Of a stretch of DNA of 64,000 nt, positions 50,515 to 61,811 are shown piece after piece; within the stretch, counting starts at the first letter, position 1, and each line of letters begins with the position of its first letter. The stretch comes from Chrysophaeum taylorii (taxonomy: Eukaryota; Sar; Pelagophyceae; Pelagomonadales; Pelagomonadaceae), in contig JAQMWT010000057.1 of the NCBI GenBank assembly GCA_029834535.1, positions 62,001 to 126,000 on the forward strand, read 5' to 3'. The translations under genes and the position numbers were made by a program. The notes under the pieces were generated by a model, which saw nothing but the letters and a program-made list of their open reading frames with translations, did no database searches and had not been told where the DNA came from.

Positions 50515-51429
50515 TTATTCGAAATACTCAGGCGGTGAGGGGGTGTTCTGCCGCCCGCCAGTGCGCAGCCTGGGGTGGTGGTGGGCTTCGAAGAACTGGC
50601 GCTTGATATTCGCGAGGTCGGCCTCGCCGATGGCTCCGTGGCCGCGGCGGTACATGTCCTCGAGGTTGTCCATTGCAGCTTTGAGGCCATGGTCGACGGC
50701 GGCGCGCAGGTAGCATCGGCGCGCGGTCACGAAGTCGAACATCTGGTAGGCGATGGCGCCACGATTGAGGAGCGCTGCTCCATGGTTGCGACAAGTGCCG
50801 AGTTCGAGACACCGGTCATAAAGTTTGACTGCGGCCTCGAAGTCCTGGCCCACATGAATGGCGAGGGGGTCGTCGGCGAATCGGAGGGTGCCCGTGAAGC
50901 GGGCCGTCGCGAGGTCGTAGAGGCCTTCGGGGTGTCCGCGACTCGCGGCCGCTCTCAACATTTCGAGGCCTAAGGTTGGCTTTCGCTCGACGCCAAACCG
51001 ACCTCGCGTGTAGCACACATACAACATGAAGCTCCCCGTCGCGTCGCCGGTCTTGTGTCGCCGAAGGAGGCGCGACTCGAACTCGTCGGGCGACGACGCG
51101 ATTGGCGCGCGACAAAACGCGCAACGCTGGAGCGTGTCCCTTCGCGACCCCGCCGTCGAGAACTGCCTGATCGTGCAATTCTTGCACTGCCGTCCCCCGC
51201 AGCATTCCTTGTACGTGAACGACGCCTCCTGCACCAACGACTCCATGCATATCGGACACTCCATCGATTCGGGCCTCGCCGCCTTTGCGATACTCGACCG
51301 ACACACTCGCTTGTGTCCGGCGCGCCAGTGCCTCTTTTGGCACGCCGACGAGCAATAGGTCGCCTTGGAACACCGAGAACACCGCAGAGTCCCGGGCGCC
51401 TCGCATCCCATGCATCGGGGGGGGTTCAT
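50515..51429 (-). CDS. MYND/RING-like zinc-finger protein with Sel1-type repeats
   Basis: 304 residues from ATG 51427-51429. An N-terminal MYND finger (CMGCEAPGTLRCSRCSKATY, CSSACQKRHWRAGHKRVC, residues 6-44) is followed by a RING-like cluster (CPICMESLVQE, CCGGRQCKNC, CAFCRAPI, about 58-110). Sel1/TPR-like repeats follow (MLRAAASRGHPEGLYDLATA, AAVKLYDRCLELGTCRNHGA, RRCYLRAAVDHGLKAAMDNL). This order is common in expanded stramenopile families and suggests a ubiquitin ligase or adaptor, but no member is characterised that I can name. Confidence 0.88.
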   Translation of the reverse strand: MNPPRCMGCEAPGTLRCSRCSKATYCSSACQKRHWRAGHKRVCRSSIAKAARPESMECPICMESLVQEASFTYKECCGGRQCKNCTIRQFSTAGSRRDTLQRCAFCRAPIASSPDEFESRLLRRHKTGDATGSFMLYVCYTRGRFGVERKPTLGLEMLRAAASRGHPEGLYDLATARFTGTLRFADDPLAIHVGQDFEAAVKLYDRCLELGTCRNHGAALLNRGAIAYQMFDFVTARRCYLRAAVDHGLKAAMDNLEDMYRRGHGAIGEADLANIKRQFFEAHHHPRLRTGGRQNTPSPPEYFE

Positions 51430-51716
51430 CGTTCTTCCTCTTCTCTTTGATGGGGGGGTGCAAAGGGTCGCGGGACAACAAACAACACGTACCTATTCTA
51501 GTGGCAAATCGATTCATTATTATAGATGCTCGTTCTGCGGCAACAAATAATTAATTTGTGACAAAACAAACCTTTCTTCTTCTTCTTCTTCTTCTTCTTC
51601 TTCTTCTTCTTCTTCTTCTTCTTCTTCTTCTTCTGTGTACACAAGGACATCACGTCGTTCGTTCGCGACATCAGTAAGCACGCGATGATGTTATGTTCGA
51701 CCTATCGAGAGGCGGC
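51430..51716. other. Intergenic with long (TTC)n microsatellite
   Basis: A (TTC)20 tract runs 51574-51633. No gene is seen in the gap between the two minus-strand genes. Confidence 0.7.
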
Positions 51717-54466
51717 TCAAAAGCGGATCTTGGTGAGTTGTTTCTCCTGGTGATGATAAAGATTTTTAACATGTGGAGGGAAAGCGGTGCGGAGGGCCTT
51801 GCGCCCGACTTCCGATAGTGCCGGGTTGGCGGAGACGTCGAGAGATGTGAGGGAGGAGGAGCGCAGGACTGCGGTAAGTTCTGCAGCACCCTCGTCGTCG
51901 AGGCCAGACTGGCGCAGGTTAATGGAGAGCAAGGCCGAATTAATGGCGAGGACGTCGGCGAGCGCGGGAGCGGCGCGTCCGGCGCTCGCGTTGCCTCTGA
52001 GGTCGAGGGTTTCGAGTCGATGCTCGGACACCTGGGCGCGAAGACCACGGGCGAGTTCGGCGACGCCGCGCGCCGAGACGGCGTTGTCGCCGAGCGCAAG
52101 GTCGGTGAGAGACGCGTCGGTCCTGGAAAGTTCGGCGGCGACCAGGACGCAGTCGGCGTCGCCGAGGTTCCGCGATATGCGGCGGAGCGCCCAGGGCGAG
52201 TTGTCGAGGGGGGCGCCGACGAGGGATCGGGCGCGGACTCGAGTATCATCGGTGAGCAAGAGGTATGCGGCGCGGCGCGCGAGATCGAAGCGAAGCGAGC
52301 CGAGGAGATCGAGCGAAGCGCGCGCCGACAACAGCGCGTCGAGGCCCCAGACTTCGCGTAGCCGGTTGTCCGAGAAGTCGAGGCGCGTGGGCCCGAAGCG
52401 CGACACGACGGCCGCCGCGAAATCGACGAGGGCGCGATTCGAGACATCGGCGCTATTCGCCCGGAGGCGGTCGAGTTTGAGGATTCGTCGCGCGTTGTTG
52501 ACGCCGTCTTCTGGCGACGAGAGACCGAGCTCGCGCAACGCGGGTCTCGCCCGGATCCCCTCTCCCAAGGCGAGCGCCGCGTCGCGCGCTTTGGCATCCG
52601 CGTCGTCGACTGTGACGATCAGGCGCTCGAGGCTCGCGAAGGCCGTAGGATCGCGCGAGAAGAGCCCGGCGATGTCCTCGATCGCGCCGGCCGCGTAGAC
52701 GTTGTCCGACAGGTCCAAGACGCGGAGCGCCGCGTTGAATTGAATCGCCTCGGCCACCCGCAACGCGCCGGCGTCGTCGAGCGCGTTTCTGCTGAGGTCG
52801 AGCTGCGTGATGCGGCGCGACAGCAGTTGTTGTTGGCATATCTCGCCGGCCGCGAACACGGCCGCCAGCCCGCCGCGCGACAGATCGAGTCTCCGGCCGG
52901 CATCGTCGTCGTCATTTTCGTCGTCCAAGAGGCGGAGCTCGCGCGAAATGACCGTGAGCTGGCGCGTCGCCGCGTTCGCGTGGGACGCGCGCAACAGGAA
53001 CGCGATGCCGTCGGCGCTGATCCGAGGATTCCTCGACGCGTCGAGGCGCTCGAGGGTCGACCCCGTCTCGACGCGTCTCGCGAGCGCCGCCGCGCCGAGG
53101 TCACCTATATCGTTGTCTGCGAGGTCGAGGGATGTCAGGTGCGCGAGGAGGGGCGTGAGCGCGCAGGCACCCGCGTCGCCGATAGCGTTGGTGCGGAGAT
53201 CCAGCTTTCGGAGGGATGCCGCGGGCGCGAGCACGCGAACGCGAGCGCGCGAACCGCGGCGTCCCCGGCGTCGGTGCCCCACAGCTCGAGCGTCGCGAGC
53301 GTCGGCGACGCGAGCAACGGTCGCAGGGCCGCCACGGCCCGCGGGCTGCCGAAGAGGCCCTCGTTCGCCGACAAGTCGAGGGAATCGAGCCGCGCGAAGG
53401 GACGACGCCGCCGGAGCCCGGCGACGGCCGCGACGTCGACCGGACCGAGCTTGGCGCCGGCGAGGTCGAGGCTTGCGCCAAGCACCGACGCACTAGACAC
53501 AGCACCCCTTGATGAGGACGAGACTTTGTCGAGGAACTCGAGGCGTCTCAGGGCGTCGCGGATCGAGGCGTCGTCGGCTTCGGAACGAGCGCGAGCGTCT
53601 CTGGCGTCGAGACGCTCGACGCGCGACGCGAAAGATGGCGCTCGCGTCTGCTCGAGCCGTGGCACGCTCCACTTCTCGTGGTGGTGATGGTCCTCGAGGA
53701 GGGCGACGACGAGCGCCTGGCCCCTCGGGGCGTTCACGCCTCGCCAGAGTCCGGGCGGAAGCGCCCACCGGCTTTCATCTCTCCAGCCAAACGTCCGCGA
53801 CAGCGGCGCGCAGTCCAGCATTGTGCGTTTCTGGCGCAGCGTCGCGAGCCGCCGCAGCAACGGCAACGCCTTGCTCTCGTCGAAGCATCTGGGCTGAACT
53901 CCCACGTACCCCGCGCGCCGCATCCGCTCGCCGTCCGACGTAGAAACAAAAACTGTCGTCGCGCGCCGCGGATCGTCGTCGTCGTCGTCCTGCGATTCCC
54001 GGGCCATGCGCACCAGAATTTCGTTTTCTTGGTTATCTGCGATCACGACCAGCGCCGCGCCGGCCCGCGTGGCCTCGATCGCCTTGAGCTCGAAAGAAGT
54101 CGACCCTCGCGGTACGACGACGCCCCACGGTCCGCCGCCTCGTCGTTCTCGCCGCGCAACGCGTCCTTCGACGGTGGCCGCGAAGATCGCGATTCTCGCG
54201 GGCCTCGGAAAGCTGGCCTCGAGGGGCCGCGCCCAGGGCGCGCGGGTGCATCGGATGACCTCGTCGTCGTCGAGCCCCGTTGTTTCGTCCTCAAAGACGA
54301 GCTCGACGGCTGCGGGCGTGGCCTCGAGTCTCGAGGTCTCGGCGCCGGCGTAGGCCTCGACGGCGCGCAAGACCCCCGAGCTCGCCGTCGAGAAGGCGGC
54401 GAGCGTCCGACAGTCGCAACAGTCGAATACGGCGCTGCTGGTCGCGGCCTCGAGGAGCCATACCAT
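51717..54466 (-). pseudogene. PA-domain / leucine-rich-repeat protein split by a 1-nt frameshift
   Basis: From ATG 54464-54466 the first frame has a protease-associated-type segment (STSFELKAIEATRAGAALVV, IADNQENEIL, residues about 125-175) and then RNase-inhibitor-type LRRs (LDSLDLSANEGL, LATLELWGTDAGDAAVRALA). At about 53234 the LRR register continues only in the next frame (SLRKLDLRTNAIGDAGA, LTSLDLADNDIGDLGAAALA and many more) to the stop at 51717. One missing base at GCG-TGC would restore the repeat periodicity, and no GT-AG intron fits. It may be a true lesion or a sequencing error. Downstream repeats are otherwise intact, favouring error or a very recent mutation. Confidence 0.7.
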
Positions 54467-54510
54467 ACCAACGGTCACGAACAACCAACGTTTTTACATC
54501 ACGCATACAT

Positions 54511-55098
54511 ATGGACACCGCAGACAGCGACGTGTCTGTCCTCGAGGGCGACTCGATCGACGAGGTGATTCGGAGCAGGCGCGCCCAGCTCGACGAGCTC
54601 CGGGCGAGGAATCGCGCGATGATGGAAACTCTCGTCGCGAGCTCCCCCGCGAGGCCGAGCAACGGCGAGGATACGGTGCGCTTGGCGTTGACCGAGCTCG
54701 AGAAGCCTCCACTCGAGCAGACCTACCTCCAGGCCTTCATGCGCCACAGCGCCCAGACACACGCAGCACTCGAGCGACTCGAGGCTTCGGCGCGACGCCT
54801 GGAGCGAACCGTCAGCTCGAGGCTCGCGTTCCTCTTTCTCCTCTGGCTTCTCCTCTTCGCCGCGCTCCTCGCCGCTAACGGCGACCTTCTCAAGCACAAC
54901 ATCCAGCGCCTCCTCCCGACAATCCAAGCGCCCGTCGGACGCGCAACTCCGATCGAGGACCTCGCTCAACCGCCTCCGGACCTTTCGTACGACGCTGACG
55001 ACGACGACGACCCCCTCGATGACCGCCACGTAGCACCGCCCGACTCCAGCAGCGAAGAATCGCACTCCGACTATGCTCCGTACGACGACGAGCTATAA
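54511..55098 (+). CDS. Small single-pass membrane protein with coiled coil
   Basis: 195 residues from ATG 54511, 44 bp from the divergent LRR start. An N-terminal acidic helix (EVIRSRRAQLDELRARNRAM) and a second helix (THAALERLEASARRLERTV) precede one strong membrane segment (LAFLFLLWLLLFAALLAA, about 105-122). An acidic tail of Asp/Ser/Pro follows. No signal peptide is seen, so the N-terminus is likely cytosolic. SNARE-like layout is conceivable but the tail after the membrane segment is too long for a typical SNARE. Function is unknown. Confidence 0.65.
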   Translation: MDTADSDVSVLEGDSIDEVIRSRRAQLDELRARNRAMMETLVASSPARPSNGEDTVRLALTELEKPPLEQTYLQAFMRHSAQTHAALERLEASARRLERTVSSRLAFLFLLWLLLFAALLAANGDLLKHNIQRLLPTIQAPVGRATPIEDLAQPPPDLSYDADDDDDPLDDRHVAPPDSSSEESHSDYAPYDDEL

Positions 55099-55531
55099 CA
55101 TTTCTATCGTATTTTTCTGCGCATCTAGCTACGGTGAATACTGTACTTGACGATAATGATGACTCTCCCCTTCCTGAGTATTGGGCAGCAACCTGCGTCT
55201 GGGCCAGCGCAGGATTCGAGGCGTACATCGCCCGCCCGCTCTCTGGGAGCCATAGAGTCTTGATGCCGAGGCCATGGCGAAAGGAGGGGGGTCGGGGGGC
55301 CTTGGCACTTGCTTGAAAACCTTGATTAAATTAGGGTTTCGGAAGGAATCCTACTTCACGATGGATTATTGATTCGCAGCTAGCTTCTTCCTTTGGTACT
55401 CTTTCTGATTCTGTTGTTCTACAAGTAGGCCGCCGCCGCGCACAATGTCCGTCGTCGCTTCGAAAACAAAGAGAGCACACCACGTATGTCGGTCGGGGGC
55501 TGCTACGCCTTTGGCTTCGCCGCGCGGCCCG
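55099..55531. other. Convergent intergenic
   Basis: No coding frame with support. It separates the 3' ends of the membrane-protein gene (+) and the EF-hand gene (-). Confidence 0.5.
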
Positions 55532-56899
55532 CTATCTTAGGGAAGAGTGGGACTTGCGGCGGCCGGGCGTCGACGGTTCCGCCTGGCCCTGCAAGAGTTT
55601 TTTTCTTTTCTCATGAGACGCCTGGAGGCTCACGATACTGGGCTTGCGCTTGTCGATGGCAAAGATGTCGATTTCGTCCTGCGCACCAAAGGAACACGAG
55701 AGAGCGCGCCAGGCTTTATCGGCGAGCGAAACGGGCGGGTCCTTGCCGTGAGTCCGCCGGTACTCGTCGAGGCGTCGCTGGCGATTGACACGCTCGTGAA
55801 TGCGCTTCCACGTCGACTCGCCGAGCGTGTGGCGTTGCATCATGTCCTGGAGCCGGAAGGCGGGAAAGAAGATGAGCGGATACCGCTTGTCGATTGCCTT
55901 GAACTCCTCGAAATCAATAAGCCCGTCGGCGTTGGAGTCGAACTGTTCGAGCGCCGTCCGGAAATTACCAGGGAAGAGTGGCTTGCCGTTGTTGACGGCG
56001 CTGAGAAGCAGCGTAAACTCGCTCTCGTCGACGGCGTTGGAGTGGTCTTTGTCAAAGCAGTCGAAGCAGAAGCGCAGAATGTCCTCCTTGGAGTACATGC
56101 AGTACGTCATGAGGACGTTGACAAACTCGTCGAACTCGACCGTTCCGTTGCCATCAAGGTCGATGAGACTCAGGAGTTCGTCCGTGAGCGGCGTCCTCGC
56201 CTCGTCGAGTATCTGGAAAAACTCGGCCGCGTCCATCGTCCCCGAGTTGTCGATGTCGATAGTCTCGAACTTCATCTTGAGTCGTCGGAGTTGCCGTTGT
56301 GTAAGACACAGAGCGCGCACGGCCTCCTTGGCTGCTGGGTTGTGGATTTCGATTCTCTCTGTTTGGCCGAGGTACAGTTTGAGCTTGCGGATCGCGCGCT
56401 TGAAGGTGCTCGGCTTCTCGCGGTACACGGCCGGCCTCACGGCCGGCAGTTCCTCGTACTTTTTCTTCGATGGACTCACCATAATGCGCGTCGGCGACGA
56501 GGTGCGTCTCGATCTTGTCGGTAACGAGTGGTCATCGAGCGCCGTCATTGGCGCCGAGCCATATTGGGCTTTGATCTTCCGTTTGCTGTGGTGGTCGCCA
56601 TTGCTACTAGCACCGCTATTCGACCGCGTCGGGCTGTCGCTGTGACTGCTAGCACGGCTATTAGATCTCGCCGCCGGCTTATCGCCGTGGCTGTACGCCC
56701 GCGCTCGACTATTGCCTTGGATAGACGCTCGAGCTGGCTTTTCGTCGTAGTGGCTCTTCCGACGCGCATCTGGCGGTGGATGCCTCTGGCTCGCCGCTCG
56801 CTGATGGGTATCATTTTGATGGTAGTGGTGGAGTTTCGTGGTCCCGCCCACGGGTACGACTTTCGTGGTGGATGTCGTCTTAGCTTTTTGCACCATCAT
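55532..56899 (-). CDS. EF-hand calcium-binding protein (four hands, basic Ser-rich N-terminus)
   Basis: 455 residues from ATG 56897-56899. Residues 1-150 are basic and Ser-rich with SRAS/NSGAS-like repeats. Four EF-hand loops follow at about 230-350: DIDNSGTMDAAEF, DLDGNGTVEFDEF, DKDHSNAVDESEF and DSNADGLIDFEEF. The third loop has Ala where Gly is usual (N-A-V) and the fourth is DSNADG, so calcium affinity may differ between hands. The arrangement resembles calcineurin-B/CDPK-type regulatory modules without a kinase. The C-terminus is Lys/Arg-rich. It probably links calcium signals to a membrane or cytoskeletal partner. Confidence 0.9.
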   Translation of the reverse strand: MMVQKAKTTSTTKVVPVGGTTKLHHYHQNDTHQRAASQRHPPPDARRKSHYDEKPARASIQGNSRARAYSHGDKPAARSNSRASSHSDSPTRSNSGASSNGDHHSKRKIKAQYGSAPMTALDDHSLPTRSRRTSSPTRIMVSPSKKKYEELPAVRPAVYREKPSTFKRAIRKLKLYLGQTERIEIHNPAAKEAVRALCLTQRQLRRLKMKFETIDIDNSGTMDAAEFFQILDEARTPLTDELLSLIDLDGNGTVEFDEFVNVLMTYCMYSKEDILRFCFDCFDKDHSNAVDESEFTLLLSAVNNGKPLFPGNFRTALEQFDSNADGLIDFEEFKAIDKRYPLIFFPAFRLQDMMQRHTLGESTWKRIHERVNRQRRLDEYRRTHGKDPPVSLADKAWRALSCSFGAQDEIDIFAIDKRKPSIVSLQASHEKRKKLLQGQAEPSTPGRRKSHSSLR

Positions 56900-58181
56900 A
56901 TCCCCGCGACCAAAACCTTCTCTCCGTGAATGAAATTTACTATTACGAATAGGCAAAGACTATTATTGCCTGAATAGCAAGATACCATCCATTTATTACC
57001 AAATTATATAATTGTACACCTGAACGGGATACCAACTTCAGCCTTCCGGGTTTCATGATACATATAAAAAAACATGAACATGACACCAGAACACAAGTCA
57101 GTCCATGTTTGTGAGACGGTCCTCTTGTCGTCGAGAACGCGAAAGTCAGTACGAGCTCGAGCCCGGAGATCAGAGTGGCACGGGCATTGCGTTGCGGCTT
57201 CGACGCAGAGCCCATACAGTGCTCGAGTGCGGCGCGAGCGCTACAGCACGGTGCGCGGAGTCGTTGCGGCGCAAGTGGGCTGCACGGCTGGACTGCGACG
57301 TCCTGCGACGCACTGGCAAACGAAAAAAACGCCGTAGATCGCCAATGCTACGCTGTGAAACCACACCCAGCCCGAGAAAACAAGAGAAAACGATCAATCT
57401 CTCTGGAGGATCCTAGCTCGACCGGTAAACTGGGCGGTCGAATCGATTCTGCGGTCGATTAATTGCACGTCGATTTGTGACAGCCCCGTCAAGATCGCGG
57501 GCGTTGATCTAGGCGAAAGCAGTCGGAAAGTCACGGTGAGAAAATCGGCGCAGAATCGCTGTAGGAGTTCTTGGCGCTACGCTCGGACCTTACTCTTCAA
57601 TGAAAAATAACGAAAATTCTATTTATCTCAGCGAAATTCGCTTGGGTAGGTACTTTTTTTTATGCTTGTACAATGAACGTAAAGCCAATTTCCTTTCGAT
57701 TAGCGGCAAAAATAACCGCGCGATTAGCTAGCGCCAAAACATCCGCGGAAAAACAGCCTCAAGTATTAACGCTGGAGAGAGAAAGGGGCAGGAAAAACAG
57801 AGGGTAAAGATTATGTTCTGTTCCTGAATGATTCTGGGAATAATCGGAAGGCATGTTCCGGAAGATGATCATGATGTTCCGGGATTTTGCAGAAAGGAAA
57901 CTTAGCCCAAAGCTCTGGAGCTCTGCGAGCTATCTATCGGGCTACGGCATGGCGGGGAGAGAAACATCTCTATTTACGGAGGTGTGCGCGTCTTATATAA
58001 CGATCGCAAAAATGGGCAGAAGCGAGCGAAGCCCGCGTGCTTGCGTGCGTGCGTGAATGTTGACGACAATGCTTCTCCATAAGGGGCGGAGGCGGCAATG
58101 GTGTTATGATGATGTAGTGGGCACGTGTGTTGATGGATGGGGATGCCACACGAGGGTGGTAGGCGCGTCGTAAAAAGTCTC
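56900..58181. other. Intergenic, AT-richer, no gene supported
   Basis: About 1.3 kb lower in GC than its flanks, especially 57580-57860. Frames are short and domain-free. A TGCGTGCGTGCG repeat lies near 58044-58055. No RNA gene is recognised. Confidence 0.45.
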
Positions 58182-58925
58182 CTACTTAAAGAAGAGCGCC
58201 TCGCACTGCGCTTTCGTGTCGTCGGGCGAGGTCACCGTGTGACCAACTGTGCGTGGGTCTTCGAAGATCTCGAAGTCGTTCCCCCCACGATACGTCTTGT
58301 CCCCGAAGAAGTGAATCTCGTCGAAGTCTTCGGCGTTGATAAAACTGAGACAATACGTCTTGTCCCAGCCCCTCGGAAAGACGTCGAAGGAGATCTGTCC
58401 GCCGATCGAAAAGGTGAGGTCGAGGTCCTTAAACTCGTCTTGCATGGCGGCCACCATCGCTGTTCGAACGCCGGCCGTTTTGTCGTAGGTTTCGAACTCA
58501 TCCCTTTCCGGGCGCGAGCAATTGCGGCCGATGGGCGAGATGTTGAGCATGCCCTTGCGGAACTCGATGAAGGTGCCGCGCTTGACGGGGAGGTTAAGCT
58601 TCGAGAGGTAGGCGAGAGTAAAGTTGAGGAGTCGCTGCATCGCGTCTTCGCCTATTTTATCTCTAAACGACTGTTGCCCGATCAACTCCCCGTCCTTGTA
58701 GGCCGTGAGGCCATTTTCGGAAAAGGCGTAGTCGTAGTCGGCGACAACCGTGTCGCCGAGCTGCTCCTTTTGCTTGGGAAAGTCCGAGCCTCCGACGACG
58801 CCGACGGTGATGCGTTCGCGCAGGGACAACATGAAGGCGCGCATTTCTGGGGTGATGTTGAGGCGGGCTTTGGTCAACGTCCCGTCGATGTCGAAGAGCG
58901 CGAGGACGCGCGCATTCTTTGTCAT
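58182..58925 (-). CDS. PMM: Phosphomannomutase
   Basis: 247 residues, the normal length for eukaryotic alpha-phosphomannomutase. The HAD nucleophile motif FDIDGTLT (residues about 11-18) supplies both catalytic aspartates, with [14 protein letters not shown] after it. [32 protein letters not shown] and [20 protein letters not shown] form the cap and mannose-phosphate site. [18 protein letters not shown] is the conserved acidic Mg site. The enzyme interconverts mannose-6-phosphate and mannose-1-phosphate, feeding GDP-mannose for N-glycosylation and GPI anchors. It is divergent from the p24 gene across 95 bp. Confidence 0.97.
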   Translation of the reverse strand: MTKNARVLALFDIDGTLTKARLNITPEMRAFMLSLRERITVGVVGGSDFPKQKEQLGDTVVADYDYAFSENGLTAYKDGELIGQQSFRDKIGEDAMQRLLNFTLAYLSKLNLPVKRGTFIEFRKGMLNISPIGRNCSRPERDEFETYDKTAGVRTAMVAAMQDEFKDLDLTFSIGGQISFDVFPRGWDKTYCLSFINAEDFDEIHFFGDKTYRGGNDFEIFEDPRTVGHTVTSPDDTKAQCEALFFK

Positions 58926-59020
58926 GTCGGCGGCTCCTTCTTGGGCAAACAGTTTGTTTCAGCAGTGAGTCATAACAAAAATGAGTCCGAGAACCCAAAC
59001 CCTCATCTTTTTGGAGGAGG
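58926..59020. promoter_or_regulatory. 95-bp divergent promoter region (PMM / p24)
   Basis: The gap between start codons of two secretory-pathway genes. Co-regulation is plausible but no site is recognised. Confidence 0.4.
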
Positions 59021-59737
59021 ATGGTGCGCGAACGATGGCGACTCGTCTTCCTCGCGTTGAGCGCGCAGGCCGTCACGGTAAAGTTGCGCCCGAAGGAATC
59101 GAGGTGCGTGTGGACCCACGTGGCCGCCAAGGGCGAGAAGGCGACCGTTGAGGTGTTCGTTGAGTCCGGTGGCGCTCTCAACGCGCGGCTCGAGATCGTC
59201 GGCCCCTACGCAATGGACGAGGAGGGCACACCCTTCGTGGACGCCGAGGATGTTCCAACGGTCCATGACGCCACGTTCTCGTCGGCCGAAACGGTCGACG
59301 GCGTGTTTGCGAGCCCGACAATTGTCGAGTTCGACGCCGAGGCGCCGGGCGCCTACAAGGCGTGCGTCTTCAACTCGGTCTCGCGCTTCGAGCACAAGGT
59401 GGTCGACATTGATTTCCGGACCTCGGGTACGGGCCGCGACGACGACGACCTTCCCGTCGCCTTGGACAAGAAAGATAGCGCCGACGTCGCCGCGCTCGCC
59501 AAGAGACTCGGCGCCCTGCGCAAGGAGGTGGCCAAAATCAAGGAAAAGCAGGCCCGCGAACGCCGCCGCCTCGCGCACCACCGCGCCATCAACGACGCGG
59601 CCCACGTTTCCATCGTCGAGGGCTCTATCCTCGAGACGGTTGTCTACGTCTTCGCGAGTCTCTTCCAGATTGTCTTCGTCCGTCGCTGGTTTGAAGGCAA
59701 GGGCATCGCCACGGTCTTCGGCTCGGACAACGTCTAG
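59021..59737 (+). CDS. p24 (emp24/gp25L) family cargo receptor
   Basis: 238 residues. A signal peptide (LVFLALSAQAVT) is followed by a GOLD domain: SRCVWTHVAAKGEKATVEVF, LNARLEIVGPY and APGAYKACVFNSVSRFEHKV. A luminal coiled coil comes next (LAKRLGALRKEVAKIKEKQA). A C-terminal membrane segment (ILETVVYVFASLFQIVFV) leads into a short cytosolic tail with RRWFEGK. This is the usual p24 order. The family sorts GPI-anchored and other cargo into COPII and COPI vesicles. The tail lacks a terminal KKxx and instead ends FGSDNV. Confidence 0.9.
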   Translation: MVRERWRLVFLALSAQAVTVKLRPKESRCVWTHVAAKGEKATVEVFVESGGALNARLEIVGPYAMDEEGTPFVDAEDVPTVHDATFSSAETVDGVFASPTIVEFDAEAPGAYKACVFNSVSRFEHKVVDIDFRTSGTGRDDDDLPVALDKKDSADVAALAKRLGALRKEVAKIKEKQARERRRLAHHRAINDAAHVSIVEGSILETVVYVFASLFQIVFVRRWFEGKGIATVFGSDNV

Positions 59738-59783
59738 CTTGCCCCCCCCACCCCCCCCTTATTAGTTTTTAATTTTAATAATA

Positions 59784-60783
59784 ACAAGTGCAGGCCAGTA
59801 AGTTCACCTAGTCCCAATCTCTAACCCCAGTAAGTTCACCTAATCCCAGTAAGTTTCATATAAGTTCACCTGGTCAGTAAGTTCACCTAGCTCACACCAA
59901 CTCCTTTTGAGCTCGTCGCTCTCGCCTCCGCCAATCTAAGCTGCCTAGATCCGCACACGCCGCTAACCTTTGAGTTTACCCTTAAACCCCCAGTAAGTTC
60001 ATCTGGTCCCAGTAAGTTCACCTGGTCACTATATTCACGTAGTCCCAATCTCAAACCCCAGTAAGTTCACGTGGTCCCAGTAAGTTCACCTACCGTGCGC
60101 GTGTAGACGCCGGGAGGGGGCTTATCGGTATTGCGCAGCACGTGTGGGGTAGGGTGGAGTCGTCGACTCAGAAGAGGATATCCTCGGGGTTGCCGATCGA
60201 CAGAGAGCCACGTAGAGCTGGACGTGGCAGAAGACGGGCTTCGCCAAGAGGACGCCGACCTCGCGGGGCGTCTGGCCCTGGCTCTTGGTGATCGTTTGGC
60301 GTCGGCGGGCCTTACGGGATACAGGTTGGAGGAGCCTCGGTGACAACGACACGATCGATCATGTATCTGGTACCGTTGCAGTGGCCGTGCGACGGGTCGA
60401 GGTTGCGAAGACTTTAAGCTCGCGATCAAAGTCAGCATGCCGTTGGTTGTCAGGGAGTTGAAAACTCGACTGTAAAGAGCGAGGCGTCGTCTTCCGACCC
60501 AGCCTAGTCAGCCGAAAAGAACTCCGACGCCTCGTCTCCGGGAAAAAAAGGCCGCGGTCATGCGCGCGTTGTCAGCATCGACAACATCGTTTCGACGGGG
60601 CGTGAGAATGGCGCGCTGAAAGAGCCGCCGCGGGTCGTGGAAATAGTCTGCGAGGTCGCCGTAGACGGCTTGGAGGATCAATGTGTGGCTCGCGGGCCCA
60701 CATGATCCTTACCCTAAATCGAGGGACAAACAGACAAACAAACAGACAGACAGACAAACATCTGTCGATTAGTAGTTAGGAAG
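59784..60783 (-). mobile_element. Helitron-derived unit E
   Basis: The same unit as A-D: ACAAGTGCAGGCC, a minisatellite of AGTAAGTTCACCT (to about 60095), the dead helicase antisense (down from about 60670) and the GACA/AACA tract. It shares the helicase frame breaks of the other copies. Unit F follows immediately. Confidence 0.8.
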
Positions 60784-61811
60784 ACAAGTGCAGGCCAGTA
60801 AGTTCACCTAGTCCCAATCTCTAACCCCAGTAAGTTCACCTAATCCCAGTAAGTTTCATATAAGTTCCCTGGTCAGTAAGTTCACCTAGCTCACACCAAC
60901 TCCTTTGAGCTCGTCGCTCTCGCCTCCGCCAATCCAAGCTGCTTCGATCCGCACGCGCCGCCAACCTTTGAGTGAATTTACTCTAAAAACCCTGTGCTCT
61001 AAAACCCCAGTAAGTTCACTTGGTCCCAGTAAGTTCACCTGGTCACTAAGTTCACCTAGTCCCAATCTCAAACCCCAGTAAGTTCACCTGGTCCCAGTAA
61101 GTTCACCTACAGTGCGCGTGTAGACGCCGGGAGGGGGCTTATCGGTATTGCGCAGTACGTGTGGGGTAGGGTGGAGTCGTCGACCCAGATGAGTATATCC
61201 TCGGGGATGCCGATCGACAGAGAGCCACGTAGAGCTGGACGTGGCAGAAGACGGGCTTGGGAAAGAGGACGCCGACCTCGCGGGGCGTCTGGCCCTGGCT
61301 CTTGGTGATCGCTTGGCGTCGGCGGGCCTTAAGCGATACAGGTTGGAGGAGCCTCGGTGACAACGACACGATCGATCATGTATCTGGTACCGTTGCAGTG
61401 GCCGTGCCACGGGTCGAGGTTGCGAAGACTTTAAGCTCGCGATCAAAGTCAGCATGCCGTTGGTTGTCAGGGAGTCGAAAACTCTACTGTAAAGAGCGAG
61501 GCGTCATCTTCCTACCCAACCTAGTCGGCCGAAATGAACTCCGACGCCTCGTCTCCGGGAAAAAAAGGCCGCGGTCATGCGCGCGTTGTCAGCATCGACA
61601 ACATCGTTTCGACGGGGCGTGAGAATGGCGCGCTGGCTAAAAGAGCCGCCGCCGCGGGTCGTGGAAATAGTCTGCGAGGTCGCCGTAGACGGCTCTCGCG
61701 CCTACCTGATCCTTACTCTCGCGCCTACCTGATCCTTACCCTAAATCGAGGGACAAACAAACAAACAAACAGACAGACAGACAGACAAACATCTGTCGAT
61801 TAGTAGTTAGG
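60784..61811 (-). mobile_element. Helitron-derived unit F (tandem)
   Basis: Head to tail with E and G. The minisatellite spans about 60790-61110 and the helicase remnant lies below 61680. A GCTA insertion near 61637 and other small changes distinguish it. Confidence 0.8.

Noticed and set aside
57580-58060. AT-rich stretch as a possible RNA gene or origin
   Set aside because: No conserved stem, tRNA or snRNA signature is recognisable by eye.
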